Assembly: GCA_022565075.1 (NCBI GenBank)
Contig: JADFKG010000025.1
Coordinates: 1-16,881, forward strand
Length of the DNA stretch: 16,881 nucleotides
From: Chloroflexota bacterium
Lineage (GTDB): Bacteria; Chloroflexota; Dehalococcoidia; SM23-28-2; RBG-16-64-32
Direction of reading: 5' to 3'
The position numbers were made by a program, and so were the translations under genes. The notes below the pieces were generated by a model. It was not told where the DNA came from. It ran no database searches and was given only the letters and a program-made list of their open reading frames with translations. Below, piece by piece: positions 1 to 5,057 of the stretch. How positions within the stretch are numbered: the stretch's first letter is position 1; every line of letters starts with the position of its first letter.

Positions 1-1
1 A

Positions 2-49
2 GACGGTGCCGAAGAAGAAAGCGTCGAGGGCGAATACCGCGAGGTGTAG
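2..49 (+). CDS. C-terminal end of an acidic protein, possibly DnaK (partial)
   Basis: An open frame enters from the left edge and ends with TAG at 47-49. Only 15 residues are visible, reading DGAEEESVEGEYREV. The run of Glu followed by a short tail ending in a hydrophobic residue resembles the acidic C-terminal tail of DnaK chaperones, which often end in a stretch of the form V-x-[DE]-A/G-[EY]-x-x-V. That resemblance is the only support, so the identity is a guess. Any acidic-tailed protein would fit. A strong hairpin follows 28 bases after the stop, which agrees with this being the real end of a transcribed gene. Confidence 0.5.
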   Translation, partial: DGAEEESVEGEYREV

Positions 50-77
50 TTCGTGGCCGGTGGATAGTGGTCAGTGA

Positions 78-105
78 GGCCGGGGCGTTAGTGCCCCGGC
101 CCTTT
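78..105 (+). terminator. Hairpin terminator after the left-edge gene
   Basis: A perfect 9-bp GC-rich stem (78-86 pairing with 93-101) has a 6-base loop (87-92) and is followed by CTTT. The outer bases GTGA (74-77) and TCAC (105-108) can extend pairing across a small bulge. The T-tract is short, so termination efficiency is uncertain. Its position just after a stop codon supports a terminator role. Confidence 0.65.
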
Positions 106-139
106 CACGTCACGGCGGGTTCGCCGGCGCCGGTCCAGG

Positions 140-177
140 CGCTGAAACCGCCGCGGACGCTCATCACACTTTCAGCG
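140..177. repeat. Short inverted repeat in intergenic DNA
   Basis: Arms CGCTGAAA (140-147) and TTTCAGCG (170-177) are exact reverse complements separated by 22 bases. The repeat lies between the left-edge gene's terminator and the promoter of the small gene at 341. It could be a protein-binding site or a chance dyad. Nothing else recognisable was seen between 110 and 260. Confidence 0.3.
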
Positions 178-262
178 ACGCGGCCCTGCGCGGCGGCGCT
201 TTAGCCGCTTCGATAAACCACAGATTTATGGTCAGGTTGTTTGCCGCCCTGCTTGCGCCTGC

Positions 263-290
263 TTGACACGTTCTGGCCGAGGAGTAGGAT
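263..290 (+). promoter_or_regulatory. Sigma70-type promoter for the small gene
   Basis: A perfect -35 box TTGACA (263-268) is followed after 16 bases by TAGGAT (285-290), a 4-of-6 match to the -10 consensus. Transcription would begin near 297, giving a leader of about 44 bases that contains the Shine-Dalgarno at 328-334. The promoter and ribosome site line up with the reading frame at 341. Confidence 0.5.
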
Positions 291-311
291 GGCGGCGACG
301 GGGTGCGGATT

Positions 312-334
312 CTCCTGCTTGCGGCAGAAGGAGG
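312..334 (+). promoter_or_regulatory. Strong Shine-Dalgarno inside a possible hairpin
   Basis: AAGGAGG (328-334) sits 6 bases before the ATG at 341, a near-perfect ribosome-binding site that fixes the start of the small gene. Just upstream, CTGC (315-318) can pair with GCAG (324-327), and CTC (312-314) with GAG (331-333). Such a stem would partly cover the ribosome site. The pairing is short with a bulge, so any regulatory role is speculative. Confidence 0.45.
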
Positions 335-340
335 ACGCTC

Positions 341-574
341 ATGCGGCCTGCCCTGACCCCGGTGCACGCCCCAGACCAGCCCGGACAGCGAACGCCAACG
401 CTGCTCCAGGACCTCGGAACTGTCGTCCGCCTCTACGGCACCGTCTTCTGGATGCTGGGCCAGCGGCTGAAACACGGTCAGCGCTGGGAGCAGAAACTCA
501 CCACTGAGGTCCTTCGGACGTACGGACTCGGCGCCGGCCAGGATACCGGCAGTGTAGTGCGGCACCCTAACTAG
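341..574 (+). CDS. Small hypothetical protein, 77 aa
   Basis: I do not recognise this protein. The frame is supported by a sigma70-like promoter at 263-290, by AAGGAGG 6 bases before the ATG, and by mostly C or G third codon positions, as in the neighbouring genes. The N-terminus is Pro-rich (residues 1-19). A likely amphipathic helix follows (about 20-40), reading TLLQDLGTVVRLYGTVFWML. After it comes a basic, Gln- and Trp-containing stretch (about 41-60) and a Gly-rich tail ending at Asn77. No cysteine or known motif is visible, and no signal peptide. The gene is flanked by hairpins on both sides and faces aroA tail to tail, so it is probably its own transcription unit. A longer frame opens at 263 but lacks a ribosome site. 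A 158-codon frame on the opposite strand (164-640) competes with it but has no start signal. The coding call is moderately sure; the function is unknown. Confidence 0.55.
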   Translation: MRPALTPVHAPDQPGQRTPTLLQDLGTVVRLYGTVFWMLGQRLKHGQRWEQKLTTEVLRTYGLGAGQDTGSVVRHPN

Positions 575-597
575 ACAATACCTCCCCAACCCCCCTC

Positions 598-638
598 GGC
601 CCTCCGGTGCGACGTTGAGGAGCGCGCGCCGGAGGGCC
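598..638. terminator. Hairpin between convergent genes
   Basis: GGCCCTCCGG (598-607) pairs perfectly with CCGGAGGGCC (629-638). Pairing extends inward to 611/625 through one G-T wobble, leaving a 13-base loop. It lies between the stop of the small plus-strand gene (574) and the stop of aroA on the minus strand (664), so it could end both transcripts. Neither side has a proper T-tract, so this is a hairpin-type terminator at best. Confidence 0.5.
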
Positions 639-663
639 AACGTTTGCCTGAGCCGGTCGATGG

Positions 664-1965
664 CTATGCGCGCAGCGTTTCGAGGTCGGCGAAGAAGTCC
701 GGGTAGGTCTTCGCTACGCAGTCCGGACCGAGGATCGTGATCCCCGGCGCGCGCGAGCCGACGACGGCGAAGCTCATCGCCATGCGGTGGTCGTCGTACG
801 TCTCGATCTCGGCCGGACGCACCGTCTCCGCCGGCTCGATACGCAGCACGTCACCTTCGACGACAGCGCCGGCGCCCAGCTTGCGCAGCTCCGCCTGCAG
901 CGCGGCGAGACGGTCGGTCTCCTTGACGCGCCATGTGTGCAAGCCGCGGATGGTTGTCGGGCCGTCCGCCAGCGCGGCGATCGCGGCAAGCGTCATCGCC
1001 GCGTCGGGCATCGGCTCCATGTCGACTTCGATGCCCCTCAGACGCTGCGGCCCGCCCACGGTGATCGCATCCGCGGCGAGCGAAACGTCCGCGCCCATGT
1101 CGGAGAGCACACGAGCGAAGGCAACGTCGCCCTGCAGGCTCTCCTCGCCGAGGCCCGGAATCCGCACGCTGGCTCCGGGATGCACGGCAGCCGCCGCCAT
1201 GAAGTAGGTAGCGTTGCTGGCGTCCGGTTCGATCTGGTAGGCGCGAGCTCTGTAGGGTTCGCGCGGGACGCGCAGCTCGGACGGCCGGCCGTCATCGCCA
1301 TCGCGCGAGATCCGGACGTTGACGCCGAAGAGCGCCATCAGCCGTGCCGTCATCTCGATGTACGGCCAACTCGTCTGCCCGGGCCCGAGCGAGACGACCG
1401 CTTCGGCCTCTTTCGTGTACGGCGCGACCATAAGCACGGCTGACAGGTACTGGGACGAGTATGCGGATGGGAAGTGGGCGCTTCCGCCGGGGATTCCCTG
1501 CGCCTCGACGACGACTGGCGGGTGGCCGGTCGCTGCCTCATAGCGCACCATCGCGCCGAGCTCCTCCAGCAGCGTCACCAGCTCCGCGATCGGCCGCCGT
1601 CGCATGCGTTCGTTGCCATCGAGCCGGTATGTCCCCTCGCCGAGCGCGCAGAGCGCCGTCAGGAAGCGGATCGTCGTGCCGCTGTTGGCACAGGCGATGT
1701 TGGCCTTCGACTCGGGCACGGTGCCGCCGCGCCCTTTCACGCTCACGGTCGCTGTCGTGGCGTCGACCTTGAGTTCATAGCCGAGCGCCCGCAGGCCCTC
1801 GATCATCACCTCGGTGTCCTCGGCGAAGAGCACGTTCGAGAGTTTCGTGTCGCCGTCGGCCAGCGCCGCGATGACGAGCGCGCGGTTCGTCAGGCTCTTC
1901 GACCCGGGCGGCGTGATCGTCGCCTGGAACGGCGTCGCGAACGGCGTGAGGGTGATGCGGTCCAT
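664..1965 (-). CDS. aroA: 3-phosphoshikimate 1-carboxyvinyltransferase (EPSP synthase)
   Basis: This cytoplasmic enzyme transfers the enolpyruvyl group of phosphoenolpyruvate to shikimate 3-phosphate, the sixth step of the shikimate pathway. The 433-residue length is normal and the two-domain fold signatures are complete. PGSKSLTNR (20-28) supplies the shikimate/PEP lysine. NSGTTIRF (94-101) is the PEP loop. It is followed by GNERMRRRP (117-125), SSQY (170-173), PDAAMT (320-325) with the catalytic-type Asp321, KETDR (348-352) and DDHR (391-394). Numbering in the PEP loop happens to match E. coli: Gly96 is kept, and the residue equivalent to Pro101 is Phe. The ATG at 1963-1965 starts directly before the conserved N-terminus. 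The membrane protein gene upstream ends 36 bases away on the same strand, so the two probably share a transcript. The product and function are secure. Confidence 0.97.
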   Translation of the reverse strand: MDRITLTPFATPFQATITPPGSKSLTNRALVIAALADGDTKLSNVLFAEDTEVMIEGLRALGYELKVDATTATVSVKGRGGTVPESKANIACANSGTTIRFLTALCALGEGTYRLDGNERMRRRPIAELVTLLEELGAMVRYEAATGHPPVVVEAQGIPGGSAHFPSAYSSQYLSAVLMVAPYTKEAEAVVSLGPGQTSWPYIEMTARLMALFGVNVRISRDGDDGRPSELRVPREPYRARAYQIEPDASNATYFMAAAAVHPGASVRIPGLGEESLQGDVAFARVLSDMGADVSLAADAITVGGPQRLRGIEVDMEPMPDAAMTLAAIAALADGPTTIRGLHTWRVKETDRLAALQAELRKLGAGAVVEGDVLRIEPAETVRPAEIETYDDHRMAMSFAVVGSRAPGITILGPDCVAKTYPDFFADLETLRA

Positions 1966-2001
1966 GTCGCTATCGTACCGAAGCGCGCTCCTACGTGCCG
2001 C

Positions 2002-2586
2002 CTAGAACGGCGGCGTCATGAGGCGCCAGAACCACTCGACCGTATCGACGGCGGTGTATCTGTCGAGCCAGCGGCCGACGTGCAACGCGTACTCCTGTGG
2101 GAGCTTGATCGCCAGCATGACCGCGAACACGACCGCCAGCTGTCCGCCCTCGTAGCGAAACGGGACGAGGCCGCCATAACGTGGTTCCCGCCGCCACCGC
2201 TCGTCGAGGCGAAAGAATTTGACGCCGGCGACGAACACGAACCAGAACTCGAACAGGTTGGGAAAGAAGATCAGCACGTCGCGGTTCTGCGTGACCTCGA
2301 AGGCCACGACGCCGATCATCCGATAAACGAAGAGGCCGACAGCGATGTTCCGGGCCGCCCCTTGCCAGCGCAGGGCGACGATGAGAAAGGTAACCATGTA
2401 GACCAGGTCGAGCCACTTGTCGAATGCGTGGTAGTTGCTGACGCCGCCCTCGTCCAGGGTGCCCTTCAGGAGGACGTCGAAGTTGTCGACGAGCATGGCG
2501 AGGATCGCGCCTGGGAAGGGGAAGAAGAGCACCGGCAACGAGCCGAGGACGCGGTAAACGGCGATGATAATCTCTTCCGTGGTCAC
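2002..2586 (-). CDS. Integral membrane protein of unknown function, 194 aa
   Basis: I do not recognise the family. From the chosen GTG (2584-2586) the protein begins MTTEEIIIAVYRVLG. Hydrophobic stretches lie at about residues 13-33, 58-72, 79-97, 104-123 and 148-162, suggesting four or five membrane helices. Several charged or aromatic residues sit at the helix ends, with FEFWFVFVAGVKFF (112-125) and KLPQEYALHVGRWLD (161-175) the most distinctive stretches. The frame stays open upstream to 2679. That longer start would run through the divergent promoter/dyad region into the hydrolase coding sequence and adds no hydrophobic or conserved part. It is followed by aroA after 36 bases, which suggests co-transcription but says little about function. 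It is divergent from the hydrolase, with a 26-bp dyad between them. The start is uncertain; the coding call is firm because of its clear membrane pattern. Confidence 0.8.
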   Translation of the reverse strand: MTTEEIIIAVYRVLGSLPVLFFPFPGAILAMLVDNFDVLLKGTLDEGGVSNYHAFDKWLDLVYMVTFLIVALRWQGAARNIAVGLFVYRMIGVVAFEVTQNRDVLIFFPNLFEFWFVFVAGVKFFRLDERWRREPRYGGLVPFRYEGGQLAVVFAVMLAIKLPQEYALHVGRWLDRYTAVDTVEWFWRLMTPPF

Positions 2587-2605
2587 CGCCGTATCGTACA
2601 GGGCC

Positions 2606-2631
2606 GTACCTTGACGCGTACGTAAAGGTAC
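2606..2631. promoter_or_regulatory. 26-bp dyad, candidate repressor operator
   Basis: Arms GTACCTT (2606-2612) and AAGGTAC (2625-2631) are exact reverse complements. Inside them ACG (2614-2616) pairs with CGT (2621-2623), so 10 of 12 possible pairs match around a centre at 2618/2619. The dyad lies between two divergent genes and overlaps the TTGACG hexamer of the plus-strand promoter candidate. Size and symmetry fit a dimeric helix-turn-helix repressor such as a TetR-family protein. No regulator gene is adjacent in this window. Confidence 0.5.
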
Positions 2632-2639
2632 TGTAGCGT
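2611..2639 (+). promoter_or_regulatory. Weak promoter candidate for the hydrolase-SDR genes
   Basis: TTGACG (2611-2616) is a 5-of-6 match to the -35 consensus. Seventeen bases later TAGCGT (2634-2639) matches the -10 consensus at only 3 of 6 positions. The position is right for transcription of the hydrolase gene starting at 2666. The -35 hexamer lies within the 26-bp dyad, which would allow repression by occlusion. Confidence 0.3.
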
Positions 2640-2665
2640 GCGTGCGAGCGAAGGGAGTGCAGGAG

Positions 2666-3478
2666 ATGCCCACGATCAAGGCCGGCGAAGTAAACCTCGA
2701 ATACTACGTGGAGGGCGATGGCCCGCCGCTGCTGATGATCATGGGCTTCGCGGGCCAGGCGAACTCCTGGGGTGAGCCGATCATGACTCGCCTGCGGAAG
2801 CGCTTCACGTGCATCCGCTTCTCGAACCGCGGCACGGGCGCCAGCGACCGGCCCGACACGCCGTTCACGATCCGCATGATGGCCGACGATGCGATCGCGC
2901 TGTTGGACGCCCTCGACATCAGGCAGCCGCACGTCTTCGGCATCTCCATGGGCGGGATGATCTCGCAGGAGATCGTGCTCAACTATCCGGAACGCGTGAA
3001 CGGTCTCGTCCTCGGCTGTACGACGCCGGGATTCGCGCACGGCGAGATGGCCGCGCCCGAGGTGACAGCGGCGATGACGCCCCAGCCGGGCCTCTCGGTC
3101 GAGGAGATGGTGCGCAACTTCTGGACCGCGGTCTGTGCGCCGGCGTTTATCGAGGACAGCGCCGAGTTCCTCGACGAGATGATCGCGACGAACCTGAAGC
3201 AAGCGACATCGATGGACACCATCATGAAGCAGGCCGTCGCCATCCAGACTTTCGACTCGTTCGACCGCTTGAGCCAGATCAAGGCGCCCACGCTCGTCAT
3301 CCACGGCGACATCGACCGGCTGATACCGCCGGCCAACGGCGACGTGCTTGCCGGCGGCATCGCGGGGGCGGAGAAGCTGACGCTGAACGGTGCCGCGCAC
3401 ATGTTCTTCTGGGAGCAGCCCGCAGAGACAGCCGACGCGATCATTGAATTCCTCGCGCGTGTACCCGCAGAGGTTTAA
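2666..3478 (+). CDS. Alpha/beta-fold hydrolase
   Basis: A 270-residue cytoplasmic serine hydrolase of the alpha/beta fold, close in pattern to the peptidase S33 / 3-oxoadipate enol-lactonase / carboxylesterase group. It has an oxyanion-hole stretch MGFAGQANSW (26-35) and the fingerprint FSNRGTGASDRP (52-63). The nucleophile elbow GISMGG (92-97) carries Ser94. The acid lies in HGDIDRLIP near the C-terminus, and the base His in GAAHMFFWEQP. The triad is therefore complete. The start at 2666 is preceded by AAGGGAG (2651-2657) at 8 bases; an upstream in-frame GTG at 2642 would only add an unconserved extension. The SDR gene follows after 10 bases with its Shine-Dalgarno overlapping this gene's stop, so the two are one operon. 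The substrate is unknown: ester, lactone and haloalkane-type hydrolysis all remain possible. No signal peptide is seen. Confidence 0.9.
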   Translation: MPTIKAGEVNLEYYVEGDGPPLLMIMGFAGQANSWGEPIMTRLRKRFTCIRFSNRGTGASDRPDTPFTIRMMADDAIALLDALDIRQPHVFGISMGGMISQEIVLNYPERVNGLVLGCTTPGFAHGEMAAPEVTAAMTPQPGLSVEEMVRNFWTAVCAPAFIEDSAEFLDEMIATNLKQATSMDTIMKQAVAIQTFDSFDRLSQIKAPTLVIHGDIDRLIPPANGDVLAGGIAGAEKLTLNGAAHMFFWEQPAETADAIIEFLARVPAEV

Positions 3479-3488
3479 GGAGGAGACG

Positions 3489-4295
3489 ATGACACTCAAC
3501 GACAAGGTGGCGATCATCACTGGCGCCGCCTCCGGAATCGGCAAGGCGACGTCCCTGGTCTTCGCCCGCGAGGGCGCGAAGGTGCTCTGCGCCGACATCA
3601 ACGCCGACGGCGCCGAAGCCACCGCGCGGCAGATCGCCGACACGGGCGGCGAGGCGGCCTCGTTCAAGGTGGACGTCGCGGAGGAGCCGCAGGTGCAGGC
3701 GATGGTCGCCGACGCCGTCTCTCGCTGGGGCCGGCTGGACACGATCTACAACAACGCCGGCATCGGCACTTTCGGGCCGGTCACCCAGATGTCCGTCGAG
3801 GATTGGGACCGCATGCACTCGATCAACCTGCGCGGCGTCTTCCTGGGCACCAAGCACGCCATCCCGGAGATGCTGAAGACGGGCGGCGGCGCCATCGTCA
3901 ACACGGCCTCCGACGCCGGCCTCATGGGCACGCCGATGCTCTCGGCGTACTGCGCGACGAAGGGCGGCGTCGTCATGTTCACGAAGGCCACAGCCGTCGA
4001 GTGGGCCGCGATGGGCGTTCGCATCAACTGCGTCTGCCCGGGCGTCATCCGCACGCCGATCCTTGACCCGATGCTGGAGATGGCCAAGGCCGCCGGCGCG
4101 ACGCCCGAACAGGTGTGGGAGCGCATGGGGAAGACGCACCCGATCGGCCGCGTGGGCGAGGCGTCTGAAGTGGCCGAAGCGGTGGCGTTCCTGGCTTCGG
4201 ACCGAGCCTCGTTCATCACGGGCGTGGCGCTTCCCGTGGACGGTGGACTGGCCGGTGGCTTCGCGCCGCGAGAGTCAACGTTCGGTAACGAGTAA
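3489..4295 (+). CDS. Short-chain dehydrogenase/reductase (classical SDR)
   Basis: A 268-residue NAD(P)-dependent alcohol/ketone oxidoreductase. The Rossmann glycine motif TGAASGIG is at 11-18. Asp36 ends the second beta strand, which normally favours NAD(H) over NADP(H). NNAG is at 88-91, with Asn113, Ser141, Tyr154 and Lys158 forming the catalytic tetrad. PGVIRTP and the C-terminal SFITGVALPVDGG are typical of FabG-like/classical SDRs. The ATG at 3489 is preceded by AAGGAGGAG, which overlaps the hydrolase stop, indicating coupled translation. The last eight codons, GESTFGNE-like, lie inside a 63-bp sequence that is repeated at 4914-4976. The duplicated copy there would encode GESAFGNE and the same stop. 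The substrate is not identifiable; the hydrolase partner suggests oxidation of an alcohol released by hydrolysis, which is inference. Confidence 0.92.
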   Translation: MTLNDKVAIITGAASGIGKATSLVFAREGAKVLCADINADGAEATARQIADTGGEAASFKVDVAEEPQVQAMVADAVSRWGRLDTIYNNAGIGTFGPVTQMSVEDWDRMHSINLRGVFLGTKHAIPEMLKTGGGAIVNTASDAGLMGTPMLSAYCATKGGVVMFTKATAVEWAAMGVRINCVCPGVIRTPILDPMLEMAKAAGATPEQVWERMGKTHPIGRVGEASEVAEAVAFLASDRASFITGVALPVDGGLAGGFAPRESTFGNE

Positions 4296-4332
4296 CGCCT
4301 ATGGCTCTGGCGCGTGGTATAGACGTTTGTTA
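4270..4332 (+). repeat. 63-bp direct repeat, left copy (carries the SDR 3' end)
   Basis: This copy is identical to 4914-4976 except at one position (A at 4278, G at 4922), with a constant offset of 644 bases. It spans the last codons and stop of the SDR gene plus 37 bases of non-coding DNA. Identity stops sharply on the right (4333 C versus 4977 T). On the left a weaker similarity continues for about 15 bases with small gaps. Both copies contain TGGTATAGA (4315-4323 here), which resembles an extended -10 element reading rightward. Confidence 0.95.
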
Positions 4333-4398
4333 CCGTGTGCTGGTAGGAACGCCGTATTCGATGCCGCTCGTTAGCGGATACGGGTGAAAGCGAAGCCA

Positions 4399-4860
4399 AT
4401 GGCTGAGAAAACCCGTCAAGATAGGGATCGGTTCCCGTCAGGCCCGCGAAGTAGAATGATAAGACTTGGCTGGGGTCTTGTGGTCGTTGCAACTGTGGCG
4501 ATTACCCTGGCGATGGCCGACGGGGCTGGTGACACGAGCGGCATGGCGGACATGTCGCCAACGCCTACGCTCCCAACCCACACGGCTTGGGGCGACGCGA
4601 ACTGCGATACCGTAATCACGCCCACGGACGCTCTGGCGATTCTTGTATACGTCGGTGGTTTGCCGCCGTTGAGCCAGGATGAACCCTGTCCAGATGTCGG
4701 CAGCCCACACCGCACCCTGGCGCTAGCTTATGGAGATGTGTTCTGTGACGGAGCAGTCGACGCGGGGGATTCCCTTGGCCTCCTTCTAAGCATCGCCCAC
4801 ATCAAACTCCCTCCGGTACCGTTCGGCTGTTTTCAGATCGGCGCGCCGGTTGGCGACTAA
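4399..4860 (+). CDS. Membrane-anchored or secreted protein with two dockerin-like repeats
   Basis: A 153-residue protein. The basic N-terminus (1-22) is followed by a hydrophobic helix (about 24-40) ending in AMA-DG, which is either a signal peptide or an anchor. A short Thr/Pro linker (about 53-62) follows, then two repeats with type I dockerin/EF-hand character. Repeat one has WGDANCD (64-70) through TDAL (76-79) and CPDVG (97-101). Repeat two has YGDVFCD (111-117) through GDSL (123-126) and CFQIG (144-148). Each repeat has two cysteines exactly 28 residues apart (69/97 and 116/144), suggesting one disulfide per repeat. The Asp pattern of repeat one fits calcium binding; repeat two has Phe115 where Asn/Asp is usual. 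This repeat type is common in secreted Chloroflexota proteins. The start is uncertain: ATG 4399 has only a weak ribosome site, GTG 4384 and ATG 4456 are in frame. Codon use differs from the neighbours, and the gene lies between 63-bp direct repeats. Confidence 0.75.
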   Translation: MAEKTRQDRDRFPSGPRSRMIRLGWGLVVVATVAITLAMADGAGDTSGMADMSPTPTLPTHTAWGDANCDTVITPTDALAILVYVGGLPPLSQDEPCPDVGSPHRTLALAYGDVFCDGAVDAGDSLGLLLSIAHIKLPPVPFGCFQIGAPVGD

Positions 4861-4913
4861 CCGCACTTCTCCCAACCGATACGCCGTTGTCTTACGGTTC
4901 GCTCGACGTCGCG

Positions 4914-4976
4914 GAGAGTCAGCGTTCGGTAACGAGTAACGCCTATGGCTCTGGCGCGTGGTATAGACGTTTGTTA
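4914..4976 (+). repeat. 63-bp direct repeat, right copy
   Basis: This is the second copy of 4270-4332, with one mismatch (G at 4922). In the SDR frame it reads GESAFGNE and then TAA, preceded by F-A-R-R-R where the intact gene has F-A-P-R. It therefore looks like a detached copy of the SDR C-terminus plus the downstream sequence. It ends 16 bases before the -35 box of the luciferase-like gene, so the original SDR-to-oxidoreductase intergenic region probably continued directly from it. Confidence 0.95.
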
Positions 4977-4992
4977 TTATCTTAGCGCGCGC

Positions 4993-5020
4993 TTGACAAA
5001 GCCAGTCACGTAGGTAAAGA
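4993..5020 (+). promoter_or_regulatory. Promoter candidate for the luciferase-like gene
   Basis: A perfect -35 hexamer TTGACA (4993-4998) is followed after 16 bases by TAAAGA (5015-5020), a weak -10 match at 3 of 6 positions. Transcription would start near 5027, inside the GACCGGTC palindrome. The weak -10 together with the overlapping palindrome suggests a regulated promoter. Confidence 0.45.
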
Positions 5021-5022
5021 CT

Positions 5023-5030
5023 GACCGGTC
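5023..5030. promoter_or_regulatory. GACCGGTC palindrome, candidate operator
   Basis: An 8-bp perfect palindrome sits at the predicted transcription start of the luciferase-like gene. GACCGGTC is a core often found in operators of TetR-family repressors. Symmetry does not extend far outward, and an 8-bp palindrome can arise by chance in GC-rich DNA. Confidence 0.3.
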
Positions 5031-5057
5031 GTTAGGCCGCAGGAAGGGAACCCCGCC

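Larger units (their letters stand above)
4270..4976. other. Direct-repeat-bounded island with a dockerin-like gene
   Basis: Two 63-bp near-identical repeats bracket 581 bases that hold one complete gene and no recombinase. The left repeat contains the 3' end of the SDR gene and so leaves that gene whole. This is the geometry left by site-specific integration at the 3' end of a gene, or by a duplication-insertion event. The enclosed gene uses AGA, AGG and ATA codons, which are scarce in the neighbours, so the segment looks foreign or differently evolving. No inverted terminal repeats or transposase were found. A tandem duplication cannot be excluded. Confidence 0.5.

Noticed and set aside
164..640. 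158-codon minus-strand frame overlapping the small gene at 341-574
   Set aside because: It has no ribosome site, runs through the 598-638 hairpin and promoter region, and has a low-complexity Arg/Ala/Ser composition. The plus-strand frame has far better signals.
949..1965. AroA as a glyphosate-tolerant (class II) enzyme
   Set aside because: Gly96 is kept and the loop reads NSGTTIRF, like ordinary bacterial enzymes. Phe in place of Pro101 alone does not show tolerance.
1474..2625. 383-codon plus-strand frame
   Set aside because: It is antisense to aroA and the membrane protein gene, both of which have convincing products. Long shadow frames are expected at this base composition.
1991..3742. 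583-codon minus-strand frame
   Set aside because: It is antisense to the hydrolase and SDR and out of frame over the membrane protein. Its product is Arg/His-rich without domains.
4333..4398. Integron attC-like structure beside the direct repeat
   Set aside because: CCGTA/TACGG and CCGCT/AGCGG arms (about 4353-4384) form a nested stem, but no GTTRRRY/RYYYAAC core pair in the right order was found. It may be a simple hairpin.
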